From NCBI GenBank assembly GCA_029721435.1, contig CM056580.1, forward strand, positions 73,619,367 to 73,683,366: a stretch of 64,000 nucleotides of DNA. The letters are read 5' to 3'. Position numbers and translations under genes: made by a program. Position 1 is the first letter of the stretch. Each line of letters opens with the position of its first letter. The notes beneath the pieces were generated by a model. The model did no database searches and was not told the origin of the DNA. It saw nothing but the letters and a program-made list of their open reading frames with translations. This stretch comes from Gymnothorax reevesii. Taxonomy: Eukaryota > Chordata > Actinopteri > Anguilliformes > Muraenidae. This document shows positions 12,127-22,915 of the stretch, one piece after another.

Positions 12127-15029
12127 GCGTATGACTACAAATAAATTATTTTTCTGAACTCAGTTTGGCCTATTATTTTGTCAGCCTTTGATCACATTAA
12201 GAAAGACACTGTGTCTATAATTTTCAATAGTTTATTATTATAAATGGAAAGTGTTGTAATAAAGGAAAATGATTGAGAACAAGTCAGGAGTAATAATTGT
12301 TCAAGCGCATCCAAAAAAATTAAATGATTGTCATCTTACCTTCACAAGGAGAAACACCTGATAGTGTGGAGTGTTTTTTCAGAGTGAATGTATTGTTCAT
12401 TAGAAGAGATGATTGTGAACAAGTCAGAACTAATAAAATAAGTGAAGGGATGTTCTGTGCCCACCTAATTCTCAGTTCTGGCTACGTCACTGCTCTGATC
12501 CTTAAACACGTAACTGCGTTCAAGCAGTTCCTGTACAAGATTGCTTGATTAATCATCACTCAATTTATTTACTTAATAATCAAGACCAACATATAAGTAG
12601 TAAGAGTATTAAGAAATGACATCAGTGAAGGGCTGCATTGACAATGCATTAATAGTGATATTGTATGGATGCAAAAAAAAAAAACCAACAAATAAAAAAA
12701 TAATTAAAGCAGTGCTTTCTCAGAATTCTATTTCCCCTTTGAGATTTTTTTTTTGCAGCAGTGTAGCCTAATTTATTTTAAGATTGCACTTAATCCTCAT
12801 GTTTTCAGCATTCCAAAGAATAGATTGCATTTGCAGGGAAGCATAGAGCACACTGGTTGCCGCGCCAAGCGATAATAATTAATTTATTAAATTACCAACG
12901 CTTCTTATGCCAAAGCATTGGTAATTGAATAATTGAGCAAACTGGTTGTCAGTGAATCATGAAAGTTCAAAGCATGGCATACATTTAAAATCATCTAATA
13001 TGCATGCCATGCATCAAACTTTCAAGGTAGCCAAGTCATTCATGAGGCCTTTACAGTTTAGCTTCTGAGGGCGCAATTATTTAATTCAATAAAATCTATA
13101 CCTTATCTAAATGCCACCTTCAGCAGCATTTCCTAAATTACATTCTACTTCAAAATGGAATTTCGAGAAATTTCAGTTAACTACTGTCCATGCAATCTCA
13201 TGCCTTCCTCATGGACGCAAAGCTGTAATTGTTAATGGCAAAGAAGGTTATTGGAAGCCCATTTGCTCAGTAAATTAATTCAATCTTTTACCCGATTCTT
13301 GCTCAGAAATAGGTTAAGTGTTTACCTGCATTATGGTAATATCCCTGTTGTTGACAGTGCTTTATTTTTACATGAGCAGCCTTAATACGCAGACTAGAGT
13401 CGGCAAAACTGCATTTTTAGAAAAGTTTTCTTTCGCGTATCAAGCCGATCGGACGTGACCGCAGAAAAAAAAGTTTCTTGTGAGCTGTAGGAATTCAGAG
13501 GCTTCATAAGACATTAACATTTTATGTTCGGTATATCATTAATGTGGATAGGAAAATGCTTAGTAACTGTTGCAGTGAACAATAATGCAAGCTGAGGGGA
13601 AATGGATACAGATTGATCCTTGCAACTGAACAAATTATTGCTAAGTTGGCAATTAGAAAACCTAAATGGGAACAAGTTTAGAGATGTAATGTGCTTTAAG
13701 GCACGGTGAGAGCAGTGCCAGGATTCCTCTGATGGCAACTTCAGAGTGGAAGAGGTTAAAGTTTTTCACAAAATATTTAAATTGTAGTCACTATAATGCT
13801 GAATGAATGTACTCCAAAACTGTATGGTTTGATTGCATATATTACATAATATCAGTAAATACAACCACCACCAAGTAATATATATTATGCTTTCTGATTT
13901 GAAATAATGAAAAGATCCAGATGGACTCAGGTCAAAATGAAGCCTAAATCTGAGCCCGTCACATTCTGAGTTTTATTCTAAATTGTTTCCCCCGCAATCC
14001 AGCTGTCCTTGTCAGTTTTTCTTTTGGTTTCCGTAACTGTTTCTCATTATTTAATAATTGTCCTGTGTTTTGCACCACACTTTGTGCTCCCACTCTCACC
14101 TGTTCCATTTTGTTAATTGTCATCTTGAGTATTTAAGCTCCTGGTCCAAGTTTTATTTTTTCTGGATTGTTTACTTCCATCCTCCGCATAACTTCTAAGA
14201 ATAACCATTTGCTATTTGATGGGAAATTTCTTCCCAGTGCTTGGAGTCCCAGTGAGTGGATACATTCAGTCTCTCCAACACCCCAAGTTTGAAGGTGTGC
14301 ACCTGCATGGTGCCTAGCCTCCGTTGTGGACGACTTATGTGATTTGCGTCCCTCACACACCAACGTCTGTGCACTGAAGCCAGTTTTTGTGCTTAATGAC
14401 ATAATGGCATTGTTCAAAATAAGCAAATTAGAATGCTAGCTAAATGATTGTCCTTTTGGGTTTCCCCAGTCAAAAAAAAAAATGAACAAAAACAGTGAGG
14501 ACAGAAACTCCTCAAGAACTTGTTGATAATGACATTTGTTCTGTACATATAATAAGAATCAGATCAAAGAAAGAGAAAATATGTGTAAAATGGGAAAAGC
14601 CAACTCGATATTCCTTCAATAATAAGTCATGTTCTTTCTGTAAATACAGCTGTTTATCCCTCAAACTATTCTCAAACTGTTTGTGTGCCATTTGGGATGC
14701 TACCATTGATTGGAAAAGTTCTCAAGAATAAAAAGATGACTGCATGAGAACATAAAGGGAAATAAAGCGAAATTTACCATGATAGCAACCAGCCCGGTGT
14801 CAAACGTCTAACTGCTGAAGCACCAACCAAACTATGCAGCTCTGTAGCTAAAGAACTTGTATTCCGTAAAACAACACTGCGGACTTCTTACGTGTTTCGC
14901 TTACCTCCCACAACAATATGTGCCTACAGCATTGAAATTTCAGAGCATCCCTCTGATTTGTGTTTCTGAACACAAAACCCCACTCGAGTGTGCAGATGTT
15001 GGTGTGTGAGGGAAGCGAACCGCATAAGA
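12127..15029. other. Intergenic with faint repeat remnants
   Basis: No gene seen. Two parts may be old repeats. About 12440-12720 shares phrases with 59100-59230 (for example TTGATTAAT...CAATTTAT...CAAGACCAA and AAGAAATGA). About 14000-14420 has an LTR-like look, with GAGTATTTAAGCTCC near 14126 followed by a T-rich stretch, but no clear ends. The rest is plain AT-rich sequence. Confidence 0.4.
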
Positions 15030-15233
15030 CAAGGGTCCCCAATCTCTCCCAGAAAGGGCCGGTGTGGGCGCACATTTTCGTGGCTACCAAGCAGCTACAC
15101 AACTGATACTACTAATCAAGCTTATTAGCAAAGAGTGCAGGGGTTGATTAGTAGTGTCAGCTGTGAAAGTGCTTAGTTGCAATGAAAGCCTGCACCCACA
15201 CCAGTGCTTTCTGGGAAAGATTAGGGACCCCTG
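15030..15233. mobile_element. hAT-type MITE, copy 2, with perfect 8-bp TSD
   Basis: A 204-bp fold-back element begins CAAGGGTCCCCAATCTCTCC and ends GATTAGGGACCCCTG. It is flanked on both sides by the identical 8-mer GCATAAGA (15022-15029 and 15234-15241). An 8-bp duplication plus CAGGGGTCC-type termini is the signature of hAT elements. The inner phrase GCCTGCACCCACACCAG is shared with copy 1. It is non-autonomous with no coding capacity and would have been mobilised by a hAT transposase in trans. Confidence 0.93.
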
Positions 15234-16748
15234 GCATAAGATGTCAGCAACGGAGGCCACGTGGTTTCCTGGTTGATTTGGCTTGCCTTCCCAGTTGCTG
15301 ACCATAGACTGGTCCCTTTGACAACACCTTGCCGAGCCCCATAGTGCTCTTGTTCCCTTGATCCTGATTTTGGACCATCTCCTGACTGAGATTCTTTGAT
15401 TAAGGTCTTCTTCAGGTAATAAAGAAGCCCATTTGGCTTTACATGGGATTAGCATCTGACTTTTTTCTCAAATCCCTGACATAGTCATTAAGATTCTACT
15501 TTAAAACGTCCCATTCCTCATATTATCACTCAGAAGCATGTTACCTTCAGTGGTATTAAAGTAACTTCCTACTCCTGGTTTGAAATAATATTTGCCCTTG
15601 CAATCATTGATGACAATTGTTTTCAAGTGATGATGTTTAATTTTTTTTTTTTCATGCATCTGTGAAACTTTTTTTTTGAGTTTCCGAGATCTGTTCTAGT
15701 AAGGTCAATGATTTATGAAAAATGACATATTTTGGTCAATTTTTCCAATTGAGCCATTAATTTTTATTTAGTCAATAGACATTGATTCTTAGTGACTATA
15801 TGCTAAAATATTGTAAGACCATGCCTCCAGTCTTCCAGCTCACCGGTCTATTAAGACCCGGACTGCATTCTTCACTACGTAGTCATTGCCTGCATATGTT
15901 TGTCATTTCCACTGTGCGTAGTAATCTGCTATATAAGGCTTAGCCTCGCAGTCAATCTTTGTGAAATCTCATAAACCTCATAGGTGTGTTGCATTCCCAT
16001 AAGACTTCATTGCCTGCGTTTCGTGCACGCGCATGTGTGTGTGTGTTTGTGTTTTCAAAAAATGAGTTACAAAAGTGTGACACATGAAATTGCAAAATCA
16101 TTCAAGGAACACAAAACCAACTTTATTTGATTCTTCAGTTGTATAAAACTGGTATGTAACAGCGCAAAGACAGTTTGTCAACAGCAAGTATGAGAAAATG
16201 GCATCAAATACAGCTTGTGTAGAAAGTAACAGTCATCACCCTGGTGTCCACTTGAGCCCTGTATCTTCATAACTGGCAATATATCTAATATATTTTCTTG
16301 GATGCATAATGGCCTACTAAACACAAACATAATGCTGCACAGTAAAATCCTGGTAACTGTCATCTTGTCAAGGAACATGGACATTGAGAGAGTAGGCATC
16401 GTGGCGCATGTTACCCTTCCCCATAAAATAGTACTGATGTGGCTTTTAAAAATATGTCTTTGGTAACGGTCATGATTTACTGGACACAAAACAATTTTTT
16501 TGCGTTTTAGTTAATTACTCTCAAAATCGACCGAAATTAGCATAGGAAAAGTTGGTTACATTTGAGCAGTGCCACTCACTCAAAACCTGCCAGTGGTGGT
16601 AACAGATCTCTGGACTGTGAGTGAAAAATATGCAGGCCAATCTACACGATACTTTCTAATTTTAATTTCCCACATCCTTTCATGATTTGATTTTTTATGT
16701 CACATTTTGGTGTCGTCTTGCAGCCAAAAATCATTTTAATTAATTTAA
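15234..16748. other. Intergenic, nothing recognised
   Basis: No gene or clear mobile element. Contains a T-rich stretch (about 15640-15680) and a short GT run (about 16034-16045). Confidence 0.55.
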
Positions 16749-17019
16749 CCCTTGTGTTAGGTTCACTTTTACAACCCTCTCATGTACTGTTCAGGTCAAT
16801 GTGATGAATATGTAATGAATATTTGCTATGATTCTCTGATTTATCACATTTAACAATGGACGTATTTGGCATTTTTTTGTGATGGTGAATTTATTATTCA
16901 TTTTAAAAATCCACAATAATAAACACTGGCATAACTGAAGGTGGCATAAATAATGCTTATCTATAAGAAAATGATATGAAACATTGTTTCAATGAATTAT
17001 TATTATTTTTTTATTTGAA

Positions 17020-17587
17020 CTAATATTGTCTCCTCAGTACGTGCGGTGCCACCAGTGCCTTGCCAAGCTTCACTTGAAAAAGCCATCTTCTTTGGAGCTT
17101 CCTTTGGTTCCAGTCTGGGTTGATTGCCATCCAGATTACAAACACATTATAGGCTGACGCATTCAGAATATTGTAAAAGATCATGAGTGACCTCCGCAAA
17201 GTTCTTCTTTGACAGCTGTACCAGTCCAACAGTTGTCTACCCCTCCTTTTGTGGCATTACAATCAAGTATGACCTCCGGCTTACGGTCTTCCTGGTCACT
17301 GATCATTGCATCCCTATGTAGAGCGCTCATCAGCACCACATTTTTGCCCTTTTTGGGTATGTAGGATACCAGGGAAGTGTTGGCCATTAAGAGAAAGATG
17401 GGGGGGATGGACTGGCCTGTTCTTTACTGTGAGAGGCTGAGGTGGGAGCTCCGTCTTGTTTTTTCTCATTATTATAATCATTGTCAGCATTCTTTTGAGA
17501 AGTTCCTGTCCCAGGGCTGTGGGAGGTAAAGAAAGTATCAAACGTGAGGTTGTGGCCGCTGAGACCCCGCTTCATATCTAGCACCAC
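17020..17587 (-). pseudogene. piggyBac transposase pseudogene (C-terminal half)
   Basis: PiggyBac transposases cut and paste DNA at TTAA with an RNase H-like DDD catalytic core. Reading the minus strand from 17587 downwards, successive frames give recognisable blocks. First is MVLDMKRGLSGHNLTFDTFF (equivalent to the GHNVTCDNFFTS block), then a KNKTELPP block with the usual VKNRPVHPP continuation, then SYIPKKGKNVVLMSALHRDA, then NATKGGVDNC (equivalent to the KGGVD block with the last catalytic aspartate), then RRTLRRSLMIFYNILNASAY followed by NVFVIW. At least two frameshifts separate these pieces, and the N-terminal half is not recognisable. It is non-functional. The arrangement matches PGBD4-like fish piggyBac relatives. 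Confidence 0.85.
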
Positions 17588-18049
17588 TCACGTCCCCCAG
17601 TTTTTTTCAGGGGCTCCTCCCTCTGGCTTCAACGTATAAATTATTATGCATTATTTATTTGATTTGCCCCTTCCCCAATGTACAGATATAAGGGGTACAG
17701 TGTGAGAAAATTTTAAATGTTGTAATATTGTGTTGGTTCCCACACTACAGAAGGTAAAGAATGTTGGGAAAATAGGTGGAGACAGCCTCACAGTGTTGGG
17801 ATTGTCACAATTTGCTGGTGTGTGAATGTAGAGGTCTCTCTCTCTACCTACAGTATGTGTACACAGGGATGGAGGGATCAGTGGCTGGGATGAGTGTGAG
17901 CCCAGAGGTCATACTTGACAATCTCTCATCCCCAATGAGAGAGCCACCCCACTCAGCTGCTAACATAAGAAACTTTCACATATCGTCGATGGTCATCAGG
18001 TTTGATGACTGGGCATCAAGACCGCTAGATTTTTGGAGCCCCTCTATGT

Positions 18050-18109
18050 ATGTATGTGTGTGTGTGTGTGTGTGTGACAGAGAGTGAGAGAGAGAGAGAG
18101 AGAGAAGCA

Positions 18110-18155
<46 letters not shown>

Positions 18156-18213
18156 GTGTGTGTGCGTGCAAGTATGTGTGTATAAGTCTGTGTGTGTGTG
18201 TGAGAGAGTAAGT

Positions 18214-18247
<34 letters not shown>

Positions 18248-18346
18248 AGGAGTGAGTGTGTGAGAAAGAGAGCGAGAGGAGGAGTGAGTGTGTGTGTGAT
18301 TGAGAGTGAGAAAGAGAGAGAGAGAAGTGAGTGTGTGTATGCGTGT

Positions 18347-18377
<31 letters not shown>

Positions 18378-18386
18378 TGTGTGTGT
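18050..18386. repeat. Compound (TG)n/(GA)n microsatellite, left part
   Basis: Long alternating tracts of TG and GA with interruptions. The open frames of 127-129 codons read across it on the minus strand are repeat translations (Ser/Leu/Thr/His only) and not genes. The tract is interrupted at 18387 by a TIR element and resumes at 19615. Confidence 0.95.
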
Positions 18387-19614
18387 GGCCCGTATTCAGA
18401 AAAGACACTCACACTAATTGGGTATGAGCGCATACTAAAACTTACTTAGTGTCAGGTTATACTAAATGAGTCAGAGGTTGCCCTAACACTCATTTGCTTT
18501 CAGAGACCTCATTCACACTGGAAATAGCGTCTCCTTCTGAGTGAAGGTTGAGTGCAGGGAACACCTCCCTTCAGCCGCACTAATCTGTGCCGGTATTTCG
18601 TTGGCATGGCTCTCAGGTGGTTTCAAGCATTGGAAATTCTGAATCATTTACAGCCACGTGCTCGACTTAATCGTAACTACCCAAATTTTCACTATAATGA
18701 TGATAACGATGCCGGTAACTAACTAACTTACCACCTGGTTTCAGTGTTTACAAACAGCATTGTGGTGAACTCAAGGTTAGCATGTGTGTACCAGTGGCTA
18801 CTGGTGAACTGGCAATAGGGGAAGCTCAAAACTATCCCTTAAAACTAACGATTGGACATGACCTGTTTTCAATTTATTTAAATTACCATCGCAGAAACTC
18901 TGAAAACTCTCATCATTATCAGGTGTTTTCATTAATGAGGCATATCTGTCCACTCTCACACATCCGGGTTTCTCGTGCTTTTCTTTGCTCATGAGCTGGA
19001 AAATTTTGCGCTCAGTGGCTCGTGGGGCGCGTGTGGATTGGTCTGCGAGGCTCATGTAGCTGTAAGTCATGAGAATCCATTCTATTCTACATTCTTAATT
19101 GCTGAATGTAGACGGAAATGTCCGGCACGTTTCACAGCTTGTTGCTTAGTGAGCCTCGCGCGTTGTCCTGCGCCTTTCGCGAGCCACTCGACGACAGAAT
19201 TTATGAAGACATTCTGATATTCACGACGTCATTTACGTGCGAAAGAAACGCCTCAATTTTGGGAAGAAATGTATAACTACGCCATTGAAAATAAATTTGA
19301 TTGTCGTTTTACCAGTTTGTCTGAGAAACTTTCTAATCAAGAAAAGTGAACTGCGACAGGCTTAGGTCATTCAGCGCTGAGGGGTGAGGATTGAGCGTCC
19401 CTTTGCAGCAGCCGACGCACCGCCTGCGGTACACAGTTCCCACTACTGTCAGTTATGCTCAAGTGGCGATTATGAACAGCAATTGGCGTGGAGTGGGACC
19501 GCTCTCTCAGTAAGTGGTCGGTCGATCTTTTTCTCACACTCCAGTTACATTTGAATCGTACTCACTATATGGTGAGCGGAGGGTGAGTGTGAGTGTCGTT
19601 TCTGAATACAGGCC
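18387..19614. mobile_element. 1.2-kb TIR element inserted in the microsatellite
   Basis: Inverted termini of about 30 bp: the left begins GGCCCGTATTCAGAAAAGAC and continues ACTCACACT, and the right end is its near-perfect complement (GTGTCGTTTCTGAATACAGG then CC). The insertion divides a TG/GA microsatellite, so the target duplication cannot be read with certainty. It has no open transposase and is non-autonomous. The interior is GC-richer than the flanks near 19000-19450. A diverged relative lies at about 59100-59680. The superfamily is not decided; the termini recall Harbinger or hAT-like fish elements. Confidence 0.85.
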
Positions 19615-19743
19615 TGTGTGTTTGTGTTAGAGTGAGAGAGAGATGGAGTGAGTGTGTGTGAGTGAGTGAGTGAGTGAGTGAGTGAGTGAGTGAGTTTGAG
19701 AGAGAGAGAAAGAGAGAGGAGTGTGTGTGTGTGTGTGTGTGTG
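19615..19743. repeat. Compound (TG)n/(GAGT)n microsatellite, right part
   Basis: Continuation of the simple repeat split by the TIR element. It contains about ten GAGT or TGAG units and a final (TG)n tract ending near 19743. Confidence 0.93.
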
Positions 19744-19966
19744 TGGTCTCTCTTTGTTTCTGTGTCAATCTGACCCAAACATCATATGAAGGACATAAAT
19801 GTGTAGGGGCATTGTGGCATGTATACTGAATTCATTTTTTTCTTTTACATGTTCTTGAGCCAAAGACAAAAAATTTTAGGCTAAAAGAAATGTATCCTTG
19901 TATCATTATTCTCTTCATCAAAACTTGAAACGGGTCAATTAGACCTGAACAGAACACAAGGATTCA

Positions 19967-20110
19967 TTAAAAAGAAAAATGACTGGGCTTCAAATGGAAG
20001 TTTTATCCTCAGTCTCTAACATTAATATGAGTTATTTCAGTCATTTCCAGCTGATAATAAATCAATGAACAAGAACTGTTCCTGAACTCTCTCCAGTATT
20101 GCAAAAACGC

Positions 20111-20142
<32 letters not shown>

Positions 20143-21013
20143 ACGCGCGCGCGCACATACATATATATACATGTAAATTCTAGTGCTGTTATTGTTTATT
20201 TCTGCACTTTAACCGAGAATCTCGTTTCCTGTTTGTTTTCTATTGGTAATACATTGTTACTGCAGCTATCCCCCAGAGTCTGTATCGCTTATAGAGTTTC
20301 TAAGGAACCACGACTCCTGTTGGTTTTGTGTTTGCTTCATCTGTGCACTCTACTGTGCGCCCCTGGCCCCGAGTCCAGTCCTCAACTTCCTGCTCTCCTT
20401 GTACCTGAACAGTGTGCAAAGCACAACTGTTACAATTATTGTGTAAATCTGTCTCTACTTCTTGACAGACAAGTGCAAATTAAACTTCAGTAATAAAATT
20501 TAATATTAACATGCATCCACTTTGGAACGCACTATATTCACTTGGTTTATTGATTCTGAAATTCAGGTAGGTTTGATCATGACATGACTATGAGAATGGT
20601 GTTACAGACCACAAAACAAAACCAACTCCAGAAAGTAGATGTACTTCAAGATTCAGAGGTAGTCTTTATACACTTTTCCATTTGTCTTTCAGCATTACTA
20701 CCATTCAAACTTCTATTTTTAAACCAGCATGCTCATTTCGAGAATGCCATAATAGTTTCTGAAATGAATGATTGAATGATTTAATTCCAAAGATGTAGCA
20801 CAATGATTTCTCATTATTTCTTATGTGCATTGTCACTAATTGCCTTTCAGGTGCACTCAAATAAAATTAATTTATTTTATCTTAGTGGAATTGATGCAAA
20901 TTCAACAAATCCACTAATGCCAAATATATAGATGGGTGCAAGGGTGGATCTTAAATTTTGCATTACTTCCATCACAATGGGCCTTATTACTGAAGATTTG
21001 TATTAATTTCATA
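19967..21013. other. Intergenic, simple repeat but no gene
   Basis: Apart from the alternating purine-pyrimidine tract at 20107-20172, nothing is recognised. Short open frames of 60-86 codons here show no known domain. Confidence 0.55.
20107..20172. repeat. (CA)n(CG)n(TA)n alternating purine-pyrimidine tract
   Basis: About 65 bp of nearly uninterrupted alternating purine-pyrimidine sequence: (CA) then (CG) five units then (CA/TA). Such tracts, especially with a CG core, favour left-handed Z-DNA. Confidence 0.9.
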
Positions 21014-21119
21014 CAGTGCTGAAATAAAAAAGTATTTGCCCCTTCCCAATTTTTTTCTATTTTTCCTTATTTGTCATATTTTCATATTTAAATATCTCAG
21101 ATGATCTAACTAATTCTAG

Positions 21120-21690
21120 TACAAGACAAAGAAAATACAAATACACACATAACAGATTATAAAGATAAATCGCCCCAGGCACTCTTCAAAAAAATTAAAA
21201 AAGCTTTAATAAATAGGCTTAATCATATTTTAAACAGTAAAACTGCCAAACTGTTTCGGCCATGGCAGGTCTTCATCAGGGCAAAGTCAATCACAAAGTG
21301 TTCTGACAAGTATTTCAAGTCAGCTGTTGAACTAACTCGAGCTGGAGTAGGCGGAGTCAGTAAATTGCATAATCAGATCTAAATCTTAAAATCTTATCAC
21401 AAATGCACATACAAACACAGAATAGATCCAGTGTCAAATCACAAACATAGTATCTCAATTATAAGAATGTAAATAATTTAGGCAGTTGTATAGCCTACTA
21501 CTCATCACGTCTACAGGAATGTCACCATATCTATAAAAAAGAAACTATAAAAGAAAGTCACTGGATTTATAAACTAAATGCTATGACATTCCCAGAATGA
21601 CTATATGAATGACTATATGGTGACATTTCTAGAACTACGCCACAGCCCTCCATACTTGTCTACACACATAATGCAGCTTTTAAATTATCA
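21120..21690 (-). mobile_element. Penelope-like retroelement remnant (tentative)
   Basis: This insert within the Tc1 copy carries on the minus strand the phrase CCTGATGAAGACC, then TGCCATGGCC, then GAAAC (complement of about 21258-21287). The layout CTGATGA-stem-GAAAC is typical of the hammerhead-bearing repeats of Penelope-like elements and related fish repeats. Its minus-strand tail also has TATTAAAGC. No reverse transcriptase is present. Boundaries are approximate, set by where Tc1 homology stops and restarts. Confidence 0.35.
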
Positions 21691-21949
21691 TTTCATTTAT
21701 TGAAGTTAAAGAATAATTCAAAAGCCTTTTCACTTTCATGTGGAAAAAAAATTGCCCACAAAATGTAATAACTGGTACGCAACCCTTGGCGGCAACAATT
21801 ACAATCAAATATTTGCAATAACTGGCAATGAGTCTTTAACATGCTCTGGAGGAAGTTCAGCCCACTCTTCTCTTCATGAATTGTTTAATGCAGTCACAGT
21901 AGAGGGATTCCAATCACACGGACCATTCCAAGAGCTTCATTTTGTGTGA

Positions 21950-22432
21950 TGGCTAGTGTTTCGAGACGCCAAACGCAGTGGCCTGAACGAAAGGAAGCAC
22001 AGGAATGCAAGAGAGACAAACACAGACAAAATACGAAAGAGAGACTTGCGCTTCCAAAGGACATAAATTCAGTCCGAGTTAAACAAGGAAACAGAGTGAG
22101 CAAGACAGTATGAAACAAAGGAAAAATCTTGAGAACTGAGATAAAAAGACAAAGCACCAGACGGTGCACAGAGAGAGATAGGATAGAGTAGGATTCCCTT
22201 TACTAACTCACACTCTCCTTCTGTGCAACTAATTCCTCAACACTTCTCTCGCTAGAGATCTTGCGGGCTACAGTGCAATGGGAACACAGACACTCTAACA
22301 AAGGCGGCGAGGTGGAACTTGGGTTTAAATAGAGTCCGGGCACCACCCACAATTGATGCCAGCTGGCCAAAGAATCCGACTGTGGGAAAAACGATATCGT
22401 CTTGGACGAGAGTGACAAAGAAAGCTCACCAG
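21950..22432 (-). mobile_element. Probable solo LTR, minus orientation
   Basis: An insertion within the Tc1 copy. Read on the minus strand it starts TGTCACTCTCGTCC and ends GCCATCACA (TG...CA termini), with a TATA-like CTATTTAAACCC (complement of 22322-22333) in the position expected of an LTR promoter. I could not find a clean target-site duplication, so the exact ends are uncertain. Confidence 0.5.
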
Positions 22433-22439
22433 CCTCCAA

Positions 22440-22676
22440 AAACCATGACATTTTGTTGCTTTTGAGCCATTTAAAAGTTGACTTGCTTGTGTGCTTTGGA
22501 TCATTGTCCTGCAGTATAACCAAAATGTGCTTCGGCTTTAGGTCAAATAATGATGGTCGAAAATTTTCCAACCAGATTTTTTGGTAGAGAGCAGAATTAA
22601 TGGTTCTATTATGACAAGTCACCATGACAAGTTCCCTTTGTTTACACACAAACAGAGAATTCGCCTCTGAAAACAA
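22440..22676 (-). pseudogene. Tc1 transposase pseudogene fragment
   Basis: On the minus strand the frame reads CHNRTINSALYQKIWLENFR, then PSLFDLKPKHILVILQDNDP and KHTSKSTFKWLKSNKM. QDNDPKHTS contains the second catalytic aspartate of the DDE transposase of fish Tc1 elements. The frame then runs out of the domain into an inserted LTR-like sequence, so the last catalytic glutamate is missing. Tc1 transposase catalyses cut-and-paste at TA dinucleotides. This copy is inactive. Confidence 0.8.
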
Positions 22677-22775
22677 TTCTAAAAACTCCGGCCAGAGTGG
22701 TGATGTTGGAAAACGTTTGCATGCAAACTGAGTTTTAGGCAGCAGATGTCACAGTATGTGCCAGAACCATAGAAA

Positions 22776-22830
22776 TATATATTTAGAACACTAGATTGCT
22801 GATGTCGTCATATTTACATGATCCAAAGAT
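22776..22830 (+). mobile_element. hAT-like terminal fragment
   Basis: The phrase around ATATATTTAGAACACTAGAT and TGCTGATGTCGTCAT matches the terminal arm of the 26619-28078 element (TATATAAGAACTGGATTGCT in that element's right arm, read on the minus strand). It is a solitary remnant just before the LTR-like element at 22916. Confidence 0.5.
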
Positions 22831-22915
22831 AATGTCACTGAGACCATAACCAAACACAAGGCCTACATAACCATCCAGTATACTGATGCCGGAAAGGATG
22901 CACGCACAGTCACGC

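Larger units (their letters stand above)
16749..19962 (-). mobile_element. Decayed piggyBac-type transposon
   Basis: The left end is TTAA (16745-16748) followed by CCCTTGTGTTAGG. The right end is the complement AACACAAGGA followed by TTCA, one base from TTAA (19963-19966). TTAA target sites and CCCTT...AAGGG termini are diagnostic of piggyBac. Both ends also carry the subterminal phrase GTTCAGGTC or its complement, near 16789 and 19942. A broken piggyBac transposase lies inside on the minus strand (17020-17587). The element also contains a compound microsatellite and, within that, a separate 1.2-kb TIR element (18387-19614), so its own length is about 2.0 kb. Confidence 0.82.
21014..22760 (-). 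mobile_element. Broken Tc1/mariner element with nested insertions
   Basis: It begins after TA with CAGTGCTGAAATAAAAAAGT then ATTTGCCCC, the terminal repeat of the abundant fish Tc1 family also seen at 44870 and 47041. After an insertion, host sequence resumes near 21690 with the family's typical CTTGGCGGCAACAATTACAA segment. After a second insertion, minus-strand transposase sequence appears at 22440-22676. The second terminus is lost or unrecognisable. At least two insertions (about 21120-21690 and about 21950-22432) interrupt it. Confidence 0.75.

Noticed and set aside
15084..15455. 123-codon minus frame
   Set aside because: Largely overlaps the hAT MITE at 15030-15233 and its flank; no domain.
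18025..18433. Minus-strand open frames of 127-129 codons
   Set aside because: Translation of (TG)n/(GA)n microsatellite; only Ser, Leu, Thr, His and similar residues.
22203..22440. N-terminal and C-terminal extension of the 157-codon minus frame
   Set aside because: Only 22440-22676 matches a Tc1 transposase; the rest reads through an inserted LTR-like sequence.
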